Below are positions 8,297-18,404 of a DNA stretch of 64,000 nucleotides, in pieces. Each line of letters starts with the position of its first letter. Positions within the stretch are counted from its first letter, which is position 1. The stretch is from positions 1,550,001-1,614,000 of the forward strand of contig FSRV01000001.1 of assembly GCA_900142905.1 (NCBI GenBank). Reading direction: 5' to 3'. This DNA is from Burkholderia sp. GAS332 (GTDB lineage Bacteria; Pseudomonadota; Gammaproteobacteria; Burkholderiales; Burkholderiaceae). The notes beneath the pieces were generated by a model that made no database searches, had not been told where the DNA came from, and saw only the letters and a list, made by a program, of their open reading frames with translations. The position numbers were made by a program, and so were the translations under genes.

Positions 8297-9391
8297 ATGA
8301 CCAACTGGAAATGGAGCGCGTCGCTGCTATGCGTCGCAGCGGCACCCGCTATGGCGCAATCGAGCGTGACCTTGTACGGACGTATCGATACATCGATCGA
8401 GTATACGAATTTCGGCCCCAACCACGTGGTGCGGATGGGCAGCGGCGATATCTTTGCGACGCAATTTGGCTTGAAGGGCAGTGAAGATCTCGGCGGCGGC
8501 TATCGCGCGATCTTCAAGCTCGAAAATGGCTTCAACTCTGCCAACGGCACACTCGGCAACAACGGCGCGCTGTTCGGGCGCGAAGCGTGGGTCGGACTGT
8601 CCGGGCCGTTTGGTGCCATGCAGGCGGGAGTTAACTACACGATCCTGCATACCTCGTTCGTGACCTACAGTCTGCCGGCAGACGGCGCGGGGCTTGCGTG
8701 GGGCAACGCGGCGAACAACTTCGTCGGACCTGCGTTTCTGCGCGTGAACAACTCCGTGAGGTACACGTCGCCGCGTGTCGGTGGTTTCCTGCTCCGGGCG
8801 ATTGCCGCGCGGGGCGCGAATGGTGCGCAGAATGTGCCGTCGACGCTCGGGGACACCTATGGCACGTCGCTCAACTACGTGAGCGGCAATCTGTCGATCG
8901 ACGCCGACTACATGCAGCAGACGTTCAGCCCGGTTAGCGCGGCGGTGCTGAACGCGAACAGTCCGACGGCTGCCGGCAATTACGCGCTCGGCGGCATTTC
9001 GTACGACTTCGGCTTTGTCAAACCGGCGTTCATCTACATGCGCCATCGCGGTGGCCCGGATGTCGCGGCTGGCGTGAATGCCACCAGTTCGAATCCGCAT
9101 AGCGATCTGTTCGAACTTGATGCAACCGTGCCAGTGGGGCGCTCGCTGGTTCTGCTGAGTTACGGGCACTACCGGAAGGTCGCCGACAGTGAAGGCAATG
9201 CGGATTCGTTTGGCGTGCGCTACGACTATCCCTTGTCGAAGCGGACCGTGCTCTACACGGGCGCGGCCATGATCCGCAACGGCGCGCATGCGACGTTCAC
9301 GATCAACGGTTCGGCGGGCGGCGGGGTGACGGTGGCTAAGCCGGGCGCTACGGCGAGTTCGGTCGTCGTCGGCATGATGACGGCATTCTAG
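8297..9391 (+). CDS. Gram-negative porin (OmpC-like, Burkholderiales type)
   Basis: This 364-residue protein begins with a cleavable signal peptide (SLLCVAAAPAMA, cleavage near residue 20). It continues with the classic Burkholderiales trimeric-porin start SSVTLYGRIDTSIEY. It has alternating amphipathic strands, the GLKGSEDLGGGYRAIFKLENGF motif near residue 60, and a C-terminal aromatic residue (Phe), as expected for insertion by the BAM machinery. AGAGG lies immediately 5' of the ATG. With the divergent MFS gene it probably supplies outer-membrane entry for the same substrate. Confidence 0.92.
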   Translation: MTNWKWSASLLCVAAAPAMAQSSVTLYGRIDTSIEYTNFGPNHVVRMGSGDIFATQFGLKGSEDLGGGYRAIFKLENGFNSANGTLGNNGALFGREAWVGLSGPFGAMQAGVNYTILHTSFVTYSLPADGAGLAWGNAANNFVGPAFLRVNNSVRYTSPRVGGFLLRAIAARGANGAQNVPSTLGDTYGTSLNYVSGNLSIDADYMQQTFSPVSAAVLNANSPTAAGNYALGGISYDFGFVKPAFIYMRHRGGPDVAAGVNATSSNPHSDLFELDATVPVGRSLVLLSYGHYRKVADSEGNADSFGVRYDYPLSKRTVLYTGAAMIRNGAHATFTINGSAGGGVTVAKPGATASSVVVGMMTAF

Positions 9392-9436
9392 GCGACGCAT
9401 CCGCTGCAAACGCCGCGCATGACGTGCAGGCAGCGG

Positions 9437-10483
9437 CTAGTCGCTGCGCGAGCCTTCCGGGTTGAGATTGAGCGGCGCGCCAAGCCAACTGTCGAAGGGC
9501 TCGGCGGCGCCGATCCGGAACAGTTCCATCAACAACCCGCGCAGCCAGCGGTGGCCAGGGTCGGCATCGAAGCGGCGATGCCAGTAAGCGTTGACGGGCC
9601 ACGTGCCAGCATCGTCGATCTCGAAGACGGCGGACTCGCCGAGCGCGGAGAAGGCGCGCGCAACGGTACGCGGCAGTATCAGTGCGTAATCGCACCGGCT
9701 CAGGATCGCCGGCACGACCATGAAGTTCGGCACGGCGATGCGCACGCGCGCCCTCAGGTGATAGCGTTCAAGCAGTTCAGTCGCTTGCGGGTGCGACGTA
9801 ACCGCGATGAAATGCAGCCCCGCCGGGGCATTCGCGCCCAATGTGTAGTGGTCGTCCAGTTCGAGTCGCTGCGCCGCGCGCCGCGCCATCAGCAGTACAT
9901 AACGCTCCTGGAGGAGTTCGCTATGGTAAAAGTGGCTCGACGCGTGCGGAAAATGCCCGAGGGCAAAGTCGATGCGGCCGGATTCGAGCGCGACGTTGAA
10001 CTGGCTGTCCTCGATGTGATGGGATTCGACCGTCACGTCAGGCGCGCGGGCGCTGAGTTCGCGCATCAGCGTCGGTAGAAACGCGCTTTCCGCAAAGTCG
10101 CTCATATGCAGGCGGAACACACGTCGCGAGGTGGTTGCGCAGAATTGCGCGCCTTCATCGAGCATGTCCTGGAGGATGTGCAGGACGCGGTCGATCGAGC
10201 CCGCGAGGCGTTGCGCGCGTGGTGTTGCTTCGACGCCGCCGGGCGTGCGCACGAACAGGGCGTCACGAAACACGAGGCGCAGGCGGCTCAACGCATGGCT
10301 CACGGACGGCTGCGTCACACCCAGGCGTAACGCCGCGCGGCCGACGTTCTTCTCTACGTGGACCGCGTGAAAGGCCTTCAGCAGGTTGAGGTCGAGGTCC
10401 TGCACGCGCGGCGCATCGCCGGCCTCCATGAAGGGCCGTATGTCGTGCGCATGCGGCGTGGCGTCAGCGGGATTGGTTTGCAT
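9437..10483 (-). CDS. LysR-family transcriptional regulator
   Basis: The product has 348 residues, with a 30-residue polar extension before the helix-turn-helix (DLDLNLLKAFHAVHVEKNVGRAALRLGVTQPSVSHALSRLR, residues about 30-88) and a substrate-binding-like effector domain after it. The HTH type (VTQPSVSHALSRLRLVFRDALFVR) is that of the NodD/LeuO-like branch of LysR. It lies 30 bp downstream of the AraC-type gene on the same strand, so the two regulators probably share a transcript. It converges on the porin. Likely targets are the flanking MFS, porin and dehydrogenase genes. Confidence 0.9.
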   Translation of the reverse strand: MQTNPADATPHAHDIRPFMEAGDAPRVQDLDLNLLKAFHAVHVEKNVGRAALRLGVTQPSVSHALSRLRLVFRDALFVRTPGGVEATPRAQRLAGSIDRVLHILQDMLDEGAQFCATTSRRVFRLHMSDFAESAFLPTLMRELSARAPDVTVESHHIEDSQFNVALESGRIDFALGHFPHASSHFYHSELLQERYVLLMARRAAQRLELDDHYTLGANAPAGLHFIAVTSHPQATELLERYHLRARVRIAVPNFMVVPAILSRCDYALILPRTVARAFSALGESAVFEIDDAGTWPVNAYWHRRFDADPGHRWLRGLLMELFRIGAAEPFDSWLGAPLNLNPEGSRSD

Positions 10484-10513
10484 GAGGGGTATAGGCGTTC
10501 TGCGGATACGGGA

Positions 10514-11497
10514 TCAGTTGCACATCCGGCGCTTGGCCGTCGCCGATGGCAAACAGCCGAAGCGTCGCGCATAAGCCTTTGCGAAATGCCCAAAGCTGTT
10601 CACGCCGTGTTCGATAAGGATGTCGGTCACCGACCGTTCCGGCGCGGTCTGGAGTGCGCGATGGACTGCCTCGAGCCGCCGTTCGCGGATATAGCCGCCC
10701 GGCGACGTATTGAGAAACTGGCTGAAACCGTTCTGCAGCGTGCGCGTCGATACGCCGGCCGCACGCGCCAGCGCCTCCATGCGGAGCGGTTCGTCGAGGT
10801 GCGCGTCGATATAGTCGCGTGCGCGGCGCACATGGGCCGGCAGCGGCGCGGAGGACGCTTTCGCCAGCGTCCCGCTGTATGAGTGAGGCAACTGGCTGAG
10901 CAGCACCGTCATCAGCCACTGCGTGAGATCGCGGCCGAAAATCCGTTCATGCGCCGGCGTGTCGAACTGGTCGCAGAGATCGCACAGGTAACGCAGCGTC
11001 GAGAAAAAGACTGTCGTGCCGGGATGTGCGCCGTCTACCGCGAGGTCGAACACCAGCGGCTGTCTGAGGCTGTCGTTGAGCATTTCGGCGAGTTTGACTT
11101 CAAGTGCCTGCCGGTCGATACGCAGCAGCAGGTTGCGGCATTCGCGATCCGTGACGATGCGGCTCATCCGTGCAGGCGACGACACGCTCAGGCCACCCGC
11201 GCGCAACGAGACGCGCTCACTGCCGGATTCCAGCGCGCATTGACCCCTTAGCGTGGTGCGAAACAGATAGTGGTCCCCGATATCGCCCGCGTCGATGTGC
11301 GTTTCGCTGCCGTAATGGAGTTCCAGAAGCGTCGCCTGATGGAGGGCGACACGGTACAGCTCCGCGTTGAGCGGTCCGCGATCCGCGACTTCCATCCGAT
11401 GCGGACACAGCACCTGCGACACTTCCCGTTCGATCTCCTCGCGCGCGTGCGATGCGATCAGGCGGTTACGGGTCTTGTGTGAGATCGCGATGTCCAT
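10514..11497 (-). CDS. AraC-family transcriptional regulator
   Basis: This 327-residue protein has an N-terminal AraC-binding-like domain and a C-terminal double helix-turn-helix (residues about 225-325; YIDAHLDEPLRMEALARAAGVSTRTLQNGFSQ and the family-typical GVNSFGHFAKAYARRFGCLPS end). Its start is 211 bp from the divergent opine-dehydrogenase-like operon at 11709, the usual arrangement for a dedicated AraC activator. The inducer is unknown. The LysR gene follows in the same direction. Confidence 0.92.
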   Translation of the reverse strand: MDIAISHKTRNRLIASHAREEIEREVSQVLCPHRMEVADRGPLNAELYRVALHQATLLELHYGSETHIDAGDIGDHYLFRTTLRGQCALESGSERVSLRAGGLSVSSPARMSRIVTDRECRNLLLRIDRQALEVKLAEMLNDSLRQPLVFDLAVDGAHPGTTVFFSTLRYLCDLCDQFDTPAHERIFGRDLTQWLMTVLLSQLPHSYSGTLAKASSAPLPAHVRRARDYIDAHLDEPLRMEALARAAGVSTRTLQNGFSQFLNTSPGGYIRERRLEAVHRALQTAPERSVTDILIEHGVNSFGHFAKAYARRFGCLPSATAKRRMCN

Positions 11498-11708
11498 TCG
11501 TTAGCCTCGAGGCGTGCAGTGGTTAGCACGCTCATGATGCGACGACCATATTGTTCGCGCAAGAACGGGGCGACCCGGATGGCGAATTGTTCATTGTGCG
11601 TCACGGTATTACATCGAGTTGCCGGATTTGAATGCGGCTTGCGCGGCGTGAAGCGTTTTTGTGCTGGCGGGCACGTAATCTGGCAGCCATCGAACAAGGA
11701 GAACTGTG

Positions 11709-12815
11709 ATGAATGTCAGCGTACTGGGCGGCGGCCACGGCTGCTATGCGGCCGTGATCGACCTGTTGGAAAAGGGCCACCGGGTGACGTGGTGGCGGCG
11801 CGATACGAACGCCGCGGCGCGGTTGCGCGCAATCGGCTCGCTGAACGTCAAGGATTTCCGGGGCGAACGGCGCGTGCCGCTTGGTGAGACGCCGGGCGCA
11901 GTGCGCCTCGTCGACGATCTCGCGGAGGCGGTACAGGGTGTGCGGCTAATCGTTATCCCATTGCCGTCCACGACGCACGAAGCGCTGGCGGCACAACTCG
12001 CGCCACATCTCGCGGACGATCAGGTCGTTTTCCTGCCGCCGGGCACGTTCGGCAGCTATGTGTTCGCGAAGGCGATGCATGAGGCCGGTAACACCAGCAA
12101 GGTGGCATTCGCCGAAACGGGTACGTTGCCGTATCTGGCTCGCAAGCACGGTGAAGACAACGTCGTGGTGAGCGCCTATGCGACCCGATTGCCGACCGGC
12201 GTGTTCCCCGCACGTTTTTCCGACTGGGCGTTTGCCGTGTTGCAAGACGGCTATTCCTCGGTCGAACCCATCGAGGATGCGCTGAGCGGCGCGTTGATGA
12301 ACGCAGGGCCGGTGATTCACCCGCCGCTGATCATGATGAATGCGGGGCCGCTCGAACATTTCGACGCCTGGGACATCCACAACGAAGGCACGCAGCCTTC
12401 GATTCGCCGCGTGACGAGTGCGCTCGATGCCGAACGTATGGCGGTGCGCGAAGCGCTCGGCTACGGCGCGCCGCACTTTCCGCTCGCGGACCACTACGCC
12501 AGCGAGGGCGACGAGTGGATGTACGGCCGCGGCGCGCACGGCAAGCTGACCGACAGCGGCGACTGGCGCGAGGACATCGATCTGAAGACGCACCGCTACA
12601 TGCTGGAAGACACGCGGCTGGGCCTCTCGTTTCTCGTCTCGGCTGGACGGTGGGCCGGCGTGCCGACGCCTATCGCCGAAGGCTTGCTGAATGTGGCGAG
12701 TGCCGTGTCGGAGCGCGATCTGTATGGCGAAGGCCGTACGCTGGAGCAATTGGGCATCGCTTCGCTCTCGCGCGAAGCGATGACGGCCCTGCTTGAAAAG
12801 GGCTTTGCCCAATGA
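11709..12815 (+). CDS. NAD/NADP octopine/nopaline dehydrogenase-family protein
   Basis: The product is 368 residues from ATG 11709, with AAGGAGA at 11696-11702; a GTG one codon earlier is spaced too closely. An N-terminal Rossmann fold (MNVSVLGGGHGCYAAVIDLLEKGHRVTWWRRD) is followed by a helical opine-dehydrogenase domain (GPVIHPPLIMMNAGPLEHFDAWD near residues 195-220, then SEGDEWMYGRGAH). Family enzymes reversibly couple or cleave an amino acid and a 2-oxo acid through an imine, using NAD(P)H. The stop overlaps the next start by four bases (ATGA), showing translational coupling to the hydroxyacyl-CoA-dehydrogenase-like gene. The actual substrate is inferred only. Confidence 0.85.
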   Translation: MNVSVLGGGHGCYAAVIDLLEKGHRVTWWRRDTNAAARLRAIGSLNVKDFRGERRVPLGETPGAVRLVDDLAEAVQGVRLIVIPLPSTTHEALAAQLAPHLADDQVVFLPPGTFGSYVFAKAMHEAGNTSKVAFAETGTLPYLARKHGEDNVVVSAYATRLPTGVFPARFSDWAFAVLQDGYSSVEPIEDALSGALMNAGPVIHPPLIMMNAGPLEHFDAWDIHNEGTQPSIRRVTSALDAERMAVREALGYGAPHFPLADHYASEGDEWMYGRGAHGKLTDSGDWREDIDLKTHRYMLEDTRLGLSFLVSAGRWAGVPTPIAEGLLNVASAVSERDLYGEGRTLEQLGIASLSREAMTALLEKGFAQ

Positions 12816-13807
12816 GCGCGGCCGCTGCTATCCAGCATGTCCATATCCTGGGGGCGGGACGCATGGGGCAAGGCATCGCGCTTGCGTTTGCGTACGCGGG
12901 GCTGCACGTCACTCTGATCGATTTCAAGGATCGCGATGGGGCGACGCGTGCCGCCTTCGCTGAGGCCGCACGCGGCGATATTGCGCGGCAGTTGCAAACC
13001 CAGGTGGCCTTCGGCCGTATCACGGATTCGCAGGCGGCCGAGGCGATGGCGCGCATCGTCATCGTGGATCGAGAGTGCGCGCGGGCCGGGCTTGCTGCGG
13101 GCGAGATCGTCTTCGAAGCGGTGCCGGAAGTCATGGAGGCCAAGCAAACCGCATTCGCATGGCTGTGTGAACACGCAGGGGCCGAGGTGCTGATTGCATC
13201 GACCACGTCCACTTTTCTCGTGACTGAATTGCAGCAGATCGTCGGCCATCCGCAACGCCTGCTCAACGCGCACTGGCTTAATCCGGCCCATCTGATGCCG
13301 CTCGTCGAAGTGAGTCGCAGCGACGTGACGAGTGAGTCGGTCGTGCAGCGCGTCGTAGCGCTGCTGCGCCGGGTCGGCAAGGTGCCGGTGGTGTGCGCGC
13401 CGTCGGCGGGTTACATCGTGCCGCGTATTCAGGCACTCGCGATGAACGAAGCCGCGCGCATGGTCGAGGAGGGTGTCGCCAGCGCGGAAGATATCGACAC
13501 CGCGATCCGTACCGGCTTCGGCCTGCGTTTCTCGGTTCTGGGTCTGCTCGAATTCATCGACTGGGGTGGGTGTGACATCCTGAACTATGCGTCGCACTAT
13601 CTCGCACGCGCCATCGATCCGCGTTTTTTGCCGGCGAAAATCGTCAGTGACAACATGCGCGAAGGCCGTGACGGACTTCGCGATGGGCGCGGCTTCTACG
13701 ATTATGCGGACGTCGATGTGGCCGCCTATCGGGAGAAGCGGCTTGCTGAATTCGGGCGTGCGCTGGATGGAATGGGGCTTCTGCCAGCGTTCAACGCGGC
13801 CATTTGA
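12812..13807 (+). CDS. 3-hydroxyacyl-CoA dehydrogenase-family oxidoreductase
   Basis: This 331-residue protein has an N-terminal NAD-binding Rossmann domain (HVHILGAGRMGQGIALAFAYAGLHVTLID), then the family's ASTTSTFLVTEL and HWLNPAHLMPLVEV segments. The C-terminal helical domain contains GYIVPRIQALAMNEAARMVEEG. The catalytic His-Glu pair is visible as the H of AHWLNP and a downstream Glu. It overlaps the opine-dehydrogenase-like gene by ATGA. Related single-domain enzymes include 3-hydroxybutyryl-CoA dehydrogenase and L-carnitine dehydrogenase, so a free hydroxy acid is possible. Co-translation with an opine dehydrogenase argues for a shared pathway. Confidence 0.87.
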   Translation: MSAAAAIQHVHILGAGRMGQGIALAFAYAGLHVTLIDFKDRDGATRAAFAEAARGDIARQLQTQVAFGRITDSQAAEAMARIVIVDRECARAGLAAGEIVFEAVPEVMEAKQTAFAWLCEHAGAEVLIASTTSTFLVTELQQIVGHPQRLLNAHWLNPAHLMPLVEVSRSDVTSESVVQRVVALLRRVGKVPVVCAPSAGYIVPRIQALAMNEAARMVEEGVASAEDIDTAIRTGFGLRFSVLGLLEFIDWGGCDILNYASHYLARAIDPRFLPAKIVSDNMREGRDGLRDGRGFYDYADVDVAAYREKRLAEFGRALDGMGLLPAFNAAI

Positions 13808-13890
13808 AGCTGAGGAGCCCGATGTGAATCGGGGGCGGCGCTTCGGGCGGCACCGCCAACTGCGAAGCAAGTCCCCTCAGGCAGCATCCC

Positions 13891-16209
13891 TCAAGCCGCG
13901 ACCGCTTCAATAACCGCCGACGCCGTCAACAACACCGGAATCGACTTCGAAGTCGGTGTGCCCGCGCCATCGGCGACCGACGACAGCGGCACCAGCGGAT
14001 TCGTTTCCGGATAGTAAGCGCCGAGGCATCCGCGCGGAATGTCGTACTCCACGAGCAGAAAGCCGGCCGCGTGACGCTCGATTCCATCGGCCCACACGCT
14101 CGTGATATCCACGCGCTGGCCCGCCACGAAACCCAGCATCGCCAGATCGTCCTTATTGGCGAACAGCACACGGCGCTGCCCATACACACCGCGATAACGG
14201 TCGTCGAGGCCGTAGATCGTCGTGTTGTACTGGTCGTGTGAGCGGGTCGTCATCAAGGTCATCAGACGCTCGCCGTGCTCTGCGCGCGCTTGATGAATCG
14301 GCGTGTCGACGTCGATCGCATGCACTAGGAATTGCGCCTTGCCGCTCGGCGTTTTCCAGATCCGTTCGCGCGAGGCCACGCCCAGGTGGAAGCCGCCCGG
14401 GTTCTTCAGGCGCTCGTTGTAGTCCTGGAAGCCTTCGATCACCTGCGCGATGCCGTCGCGAATCAATGCATAGTCGGCGGCTTGGGCGAGCCAGTCCACT
14501 TTGCCGCTGCCAAGCGTGGCATGGGCCATGCACGCGACGATCGCAATCTCCGACAGCAGATTCTCCGAGGCCGGCTTGTTCATGCCGTACGAGATGTGCA
14601 CCATGCTCATCGAATCCTCGACGCTCACGCCTTGCGCCACACCATTCTGCAGGTCGATCTCGGTACGCCCGAGCGTCGGCAGAATCAGCGCGTCGCGTCC
14701 GTGTATGAGGTGGCTGCGGTTCAGCTTGGTCGTGATGTGCACGGTCAGATCGCACGAGCGCATCGCGTCCCACGTGCGTGGCGTGTCGGGCGTCGCGATC
14801 GAGAAGTTGCCGCCGAGGCCGATGAACACCTTCACCTTGCCGTCGAGCATCGCTTGAATCGTGTTGACGACGTCGAGGCCATGCTCGCGCGGCGGCTCGA
14901 AATCGTAGACTTCGCCGAGCCGGTCCAGGAACGTCTGAGTCGGCCTTTCTTCGATGCCGACCGTGCGGTCGCCCTGCACATTCGAGTGGCCGCGCACCGG
15001 GCACAAGCCCGCGCCGCGGCGGCCGATATTGCCACGCATCATCATCAGGTTCGACAGGATTTGCACCGTCGGCACGGAGTTCTTGTGCTGCGTGAGACCC
15101 ATGCCCCACGTCGAAATCACCGCGCGGCCCTTGACGTAGATGTCGGCGAGCTTCAGCACGTCTTCAAACGGTACGCCCGATTCGGCGATGATGGTGTCCC
15201 AGCTTTCGGCACGCAGATCGTCGGCGAATGAATCGAAACCGACCGTGTGTTCGGCGATAAACGCGACGTCGAGCACGCGCGCGAGACCCGAGGCCAGCGC
15301 TTCGTCGTCGAGCTCGATCACACGTTTGGCGACGCCCTTGATCAAGGCGAAATCACCACCCACCTTCGGCCGGATGAACACGGAGCTGATCTTCGTGCTG
15401 CCCATCGTGATCATTTCCACCGGATGCTGCGGGCTCGCAAAGCGCTCGAGACCTCGCTCCTTCAGCGGATTGATCGACACAATGGTCGCGCCGCGCTTGG
15501 CGCACTCACGCAGTTCGCCCAGCATGCGCGGATGGTTGGTCGCCGGATTCTGGCCGAAGATCAGGAGCGTGTCGGCGTGTTCGAAGTCGTCGAGCGTGAC
15601 CGTGCCCTTGCCGATGCCGACCGTGTGCGGCAAGCCGCGGCTGGTCGCTTCGTGGCACATGTTCGAACAGTCAGGGAAATTGTTGGTGCCGTACATGCGC
15701 ACGAACAATTGGTACAGGAACGCGGCTTCGTTGCTGGCGCGGCCCGAGGTGTAGAAGGCGGCGCGGTCGGGATTGTCGAGGCGCTTGAGGTGATCGGCGA
15801 TCAGGTCGAACGCTTCGTCCCAGCCGATCGGCACGTAACGGTCGCGCACGGCGTCGTAGACGAGCGGGTCAGTCAGGCGGCCGTGTTGTTCGAGCTCGTA
15901 ATCCGACTGCGCCATCAGTTCTTCAACCGTGTGCGCTTCGAAAAAAGCCGGCGTCACGCGCTTGCTAGTCGCCTCGGCCGCTACGGCCTTGACGCCGTTT
16001 TCGCAGAACTCGAAAGTCGACGCATGCTCGCGGTCCGGCCACGCGCAACCCGGGCAGTCGAAGCCGTCCGGCTGGTTCTGTTTGAACAGCATGCGGTAGT
16101 CACCGCCCGTCACCTTTTCCTTGAGGAGGTTGAGGGCAACGTACTTGAGCGCACCCCAGCCTGCGGCGGGGTGGGTGTACGGTTCGATGCGAGCTTCGGG
16201 TTTCTTCAT
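13891..16209 (-). CDS. FdhF/YdeP-family molybdopterin oxidoreductase
   Basis: The product has 772 residues. The N-terminus carries the YdeP-type cysteine motif (GFDCPGCAWPDREHASTFEFCENG, residues about 49-72). It is followed by molybdopterin-oxidoreductase signatures (YTSGRASNEAAFLYQLFVR; NNFPDCSNMCHEATS; LLIFGQNPATNHPRM) and a C-terminal dinucleotide-binding domain (MTTRSHDQYNTTIYGLDDRYRG). It resembles formate dehydrogenase H-like proteins. In E. coli YdeP is linked to acid resistance, but its substrate is unknown. It stands alone, without fdhD or electron-transfer partners nearby, and is divergent from the MocR gene (169 bp between starts), which may regulate it. Confidence 0.9.
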   Translation of the reverse strand: MKKPEARIEPYTHPAAGWGALKYVALNLLKEKVTGGDYRMLFKQNQPDGFDCPGCAWPDREHASTFEFCENGVKAVAAEATSKRVTPAFFEAHTVEELMAQSDYELEQHGRLTDPLVYDAVRDRYVPIGWDEAFDLIADHLKRLDNPDRAAFYTSGRASNEAAFLYQLFVRMYGTNNFPDCSNMCHEATSRGLPHTVGIGKGTVTLDDFEHADTLLIFGQNPATNHPRMLGELRECAKRGATIVSINPLKERGLERFASPQHPVEMITMGSTKISSVFIRPKVGGDFALIKGVAKRVIELDDEALASGLARVLDVAFIAEHTVGFDSFADDLRAESWDTIIAESGVPFEDVLKLADIYVKGRAVISTWGMGLTQHKNSVPTVQILSNLMMMRGNIGRRGAGLCPVRGHSNVQGDRTVGIEERPTQTFLDRLGEVYDFEPPREHGLDVVNTIQAMLDGKVKVFIGLGGNFSIATPDTPRTWDAMRSCDLTVHITTKLNRSHLIHGRDALILPTLGRTEIDLQNGVAQGVSVEDSMSMVHISYGMNKPASENLLSEIAIVACMAHATLGSGKVDWLAQAADYALIRDGIAQVIEGFQDYNERLKNPGGFHLGVASRERIWKTPSGKAQFLVHAIDVDTPIHQARAEHGERLMTLMTTRSHDQYNTTIYGLDDRYRGVYGQRRVLFANKDDLAMLGFVAGQRVDITSVWADGIERHAAGFLLVEYDIPRGCLGAYYPETNPLVPLSSVADGAGTPTSKSIPVLLTASAVIEAVAA

Positions 16210-16378
16210 GATCTGCCGCCGGATGTGGCTTGGACGAGGCTTTTATGCCGATGCATAGAAGCCTACTGTGTTCCAAAAACGGCGCAGCATACAGAAAATC
16301 GGAAAGAGAAGGGATACAGTTGCAGGATATTTGTCATAGACTGGCGTTCCCGCCCACGCGTTCGTTTGAGCCAGGTCC

Positions 16379-17812
16379 TTGAAACTGTACGAAAAACTCG
16401 CCGATGAAATGACCGAAGCCGTGCGCCGCGGCGTCTTCGCGGCGGGCGAGCGGATTCCGTCGGTGCGGCAGGCGAGCCAGCAGCACGGCGTCAGCATCAA
16501 GACCGTGCTGCATGCGTACGCGTTGCTGGAAAGCCGGGGCATTGTCGAGACGCGTCCGCAGTCGGGTTATTTCGTGCGCGACGCGGTGGCGACGGCAGCC
16601 GCGCTCGACGATCCGCGTCTGAGCCGCAAGCCGGTGGCCCACACGCAGCCGGTGGCTGCCGCGGTCGACGTGAGCCGGCTGGTGCTGTCGACCCTGCGCA
16701 GCATCCGCGCGCACGACGCTGTGCCGCTCGGCTCACCGTATCCGGATCCGTCGCTGTTCCCGTGGCGGCGCATCAACCAGTATGCGAATGCGATTGCCCG
16801 GCGCCAGGCGAGCTGGAACCTGATGGACGACTTGCCGCCCGGCAATCCGGAGCTGATCCGGCAGATCGCGCGCCGCTATGCCGAGAACGGCGTGCCGGTC
16901 GATCCGGACGAGATCATCATCACGCTCGGCGCGACGGAGGCGATCAACCTCAGCTTGCAGGCGGTCGCCAAGCCCGGCGATACGGTCGCTGTCGAGTCGC
17001 CGACTTACTACGCGATGCTGCATGCCATCGAGCGTCTCGGCATGCGCGCAATCGAAGTGGCGACGCATCCGGTTCACGGCATCGATATCGAGGCGTTGGC
17101 CCAGGTCATCGATCGACAGAAGATCGCTGCGTGCATGGTGATGCCGAACTTCCAGAATCCGCTTGGTTTCCAGATGCCGGATGCGCGCAAGCAGCAACTG
17201 GTCGAACTGCTCGCCGCGCACGAGATTCCTGCCATCGAGAACGATGTCTATCAGGAGCTGTACTTCGGCGAGGCGCGGCCGTCGACCTTGAAGAACTTCG
17301 ATACCAAGGGGCTGGTGCTGCATTGCGCGTCGTTTTCGAAGAGCCTGAGCGCGTCGTATCGGATCGGTTGGGCCATGCCGGGGCGCTACCGCGCGCAGGT
17401 CGAGAAGCTGAAGTTTCTCAACACGCTGACGACGCCTTCGGTACCGCAAGTCGCCGTCGCCGATTACCTTCGGCAGGACGGCTACGACCGGCATCTGCGG
17501 CACGTGCGCAAGGTCTACCGGCAGCAGGCGAGCATCATGACGGCGATGGTGCAGCGGTTTTTTCCGGCGGGCACGCGCATGTCGACGCCGCAAGGCGGAT
17601 ACGTGCTGTGGGTGGAGTTGCCCGAACGGGTCGATTCGATGCGGCTCTATCAGGCGGCGCTCGCGCGCAGCATCACAATCGGCCCGGGCATGATGTTTTC
17701 GATGCGCAACGACTTTCGCCACTTCATCCGGCTCAATTACAGCTATCCGTGGACGGCGCAGACCGAGGCGGCGTTGAAGACGCTGGGTGAGCTGGTGGCG
17801 CAGATGGCTTGA
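16379..17812 (+). CDS. MocR-type GntR/aminotransferase regulator
   Basis: The start is a TTG ([18 protein letters not shown]); the next in-frame ATG is nine codons in and would cut the winged helix. Residues about 1-70 form a GntR helix-turn-helix ([35 protein letters not shown]). Residues about 110-475 form a fold-type I aminotransferase domain, with the pyridoxal-phosphate lysine in [17 protein letters not shown] (near residue 321). Such proteins are PLP-responsive regulators rather than enzymes. The divergent YdeP-like gene is the obvious candidate target. Confidence 0.9.
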   Translation: MKLYEKLADEMTEAVRRGVFAAGERIPSVRQASQQHGVSIKTVLHAYALLESRGIVETRPQSGYFVRDAVATAAALDDPRLSRKPVAHTQPVAAAVDVSRLVLSTLRSIRAHDAVPLGSPYPDPSLFPWRRINQYANAIARRQASWNLMDDLPPGNPELIRQIARRYAENGVPVDPDEIIITLGATEAINLSLQAVAKPGDTVAVESPTYYAMLHAIERLGMRAIEVATHPVHGIDIEALAQVIDRQKIAACMVMPNFQNPLGFQMPDARKQQLVELLAAHEIPAIENDVYQELYFGEARPSTLKNFDTKGLVLHCASFSKSLSASYRIGWAMPGRYRAQVEKLKFLNTLTTPSVPQVAVADYLRQDGYDRHLRHVRKVYRQQASIMTAMVQRFFPAGTRMSTPQGGYVLWVELPERVDSMRLYQAALARSITIGPGMMFSMRNDFRHFIRLNYSYPWTAQTEAALKTLGELVAQMA

Positions 17813-17874
17813 TAGGGCCGCGTAGGGCTTGGCACGGCTTGGCAGTGTTTGAGAAAAGCGAGGAGACATTCACG

Positions 17875-18183
17875 ATGGAAGACGACGAACTCGATCCCGT
17901 GCTGGTGGCCATCCTGGCGCAATTGTGGCGCGCGTATCAGGAGACGCCTGGCGGCGCGTGGTCGCTTGCCAAGCTTTCCAAGCAGGCGGATGTGCCGATG
18001 AGCGGCTTGCGGCGACAGTTGACGGCGCTGGTCGACGGCGGTTTGGTGGACACCACGTTCAACGAGGAAGGCACGGGGACGGCGCGCTTGAGCGAGATCG
18101 GACAGGGCTTGTGTGCGGAGTTGTTTGACGAGGGCGATCTGCCTGACGATGAGCAGGCAGACCCGCCGCCACAGGTTCATTGA
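17875..18183 (+). CDS. small winged-helix protein, ArsR/MarR-like
   Basis: The product is 102 residues from ATG 17875, preceded by AGGAGA at 17861-17866. The predicted helix-turn-helix ([32 protein letters not shown]) is followed by a wing ([17 protein letters not shown]) and an acidic Pro-rich tail. The arrangement resembles small single-domain regulators. It follows the MocR gene by 62 bp on the same strand and could be co-transcribed. Targets are unknown. Confidence 0.72.
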   Translation: MEDDELDPVLVAILAQLWRAYQETPGGAWSLAKLSKQADVPMSGLRRQLTALVDGGLVDTTFNEEGTGTARLSEIGQGLCAELFDEGDLPDDEQADPPPQVH

Positions 18184-18404
18184 GTCGCCGCTGAATTCGG
18201 CGCGAGGGCGATGGCTGCACCTTCGGCGTCCGGCTGCTATGAACGCTTTGTGCACCGGCTTGATAGGGAATTTGCGCTTGTGCTGAGTGCTTGCCGTACC
18301 ACGTTCCCGATGTACTCGTTCGAAGACATCGAACCTGTCTTTTGGCCACCAAAATACAGATTCCGTTATGGGCGGGATAACGAATAATAATTTTTCCGCT
18401 GAAA

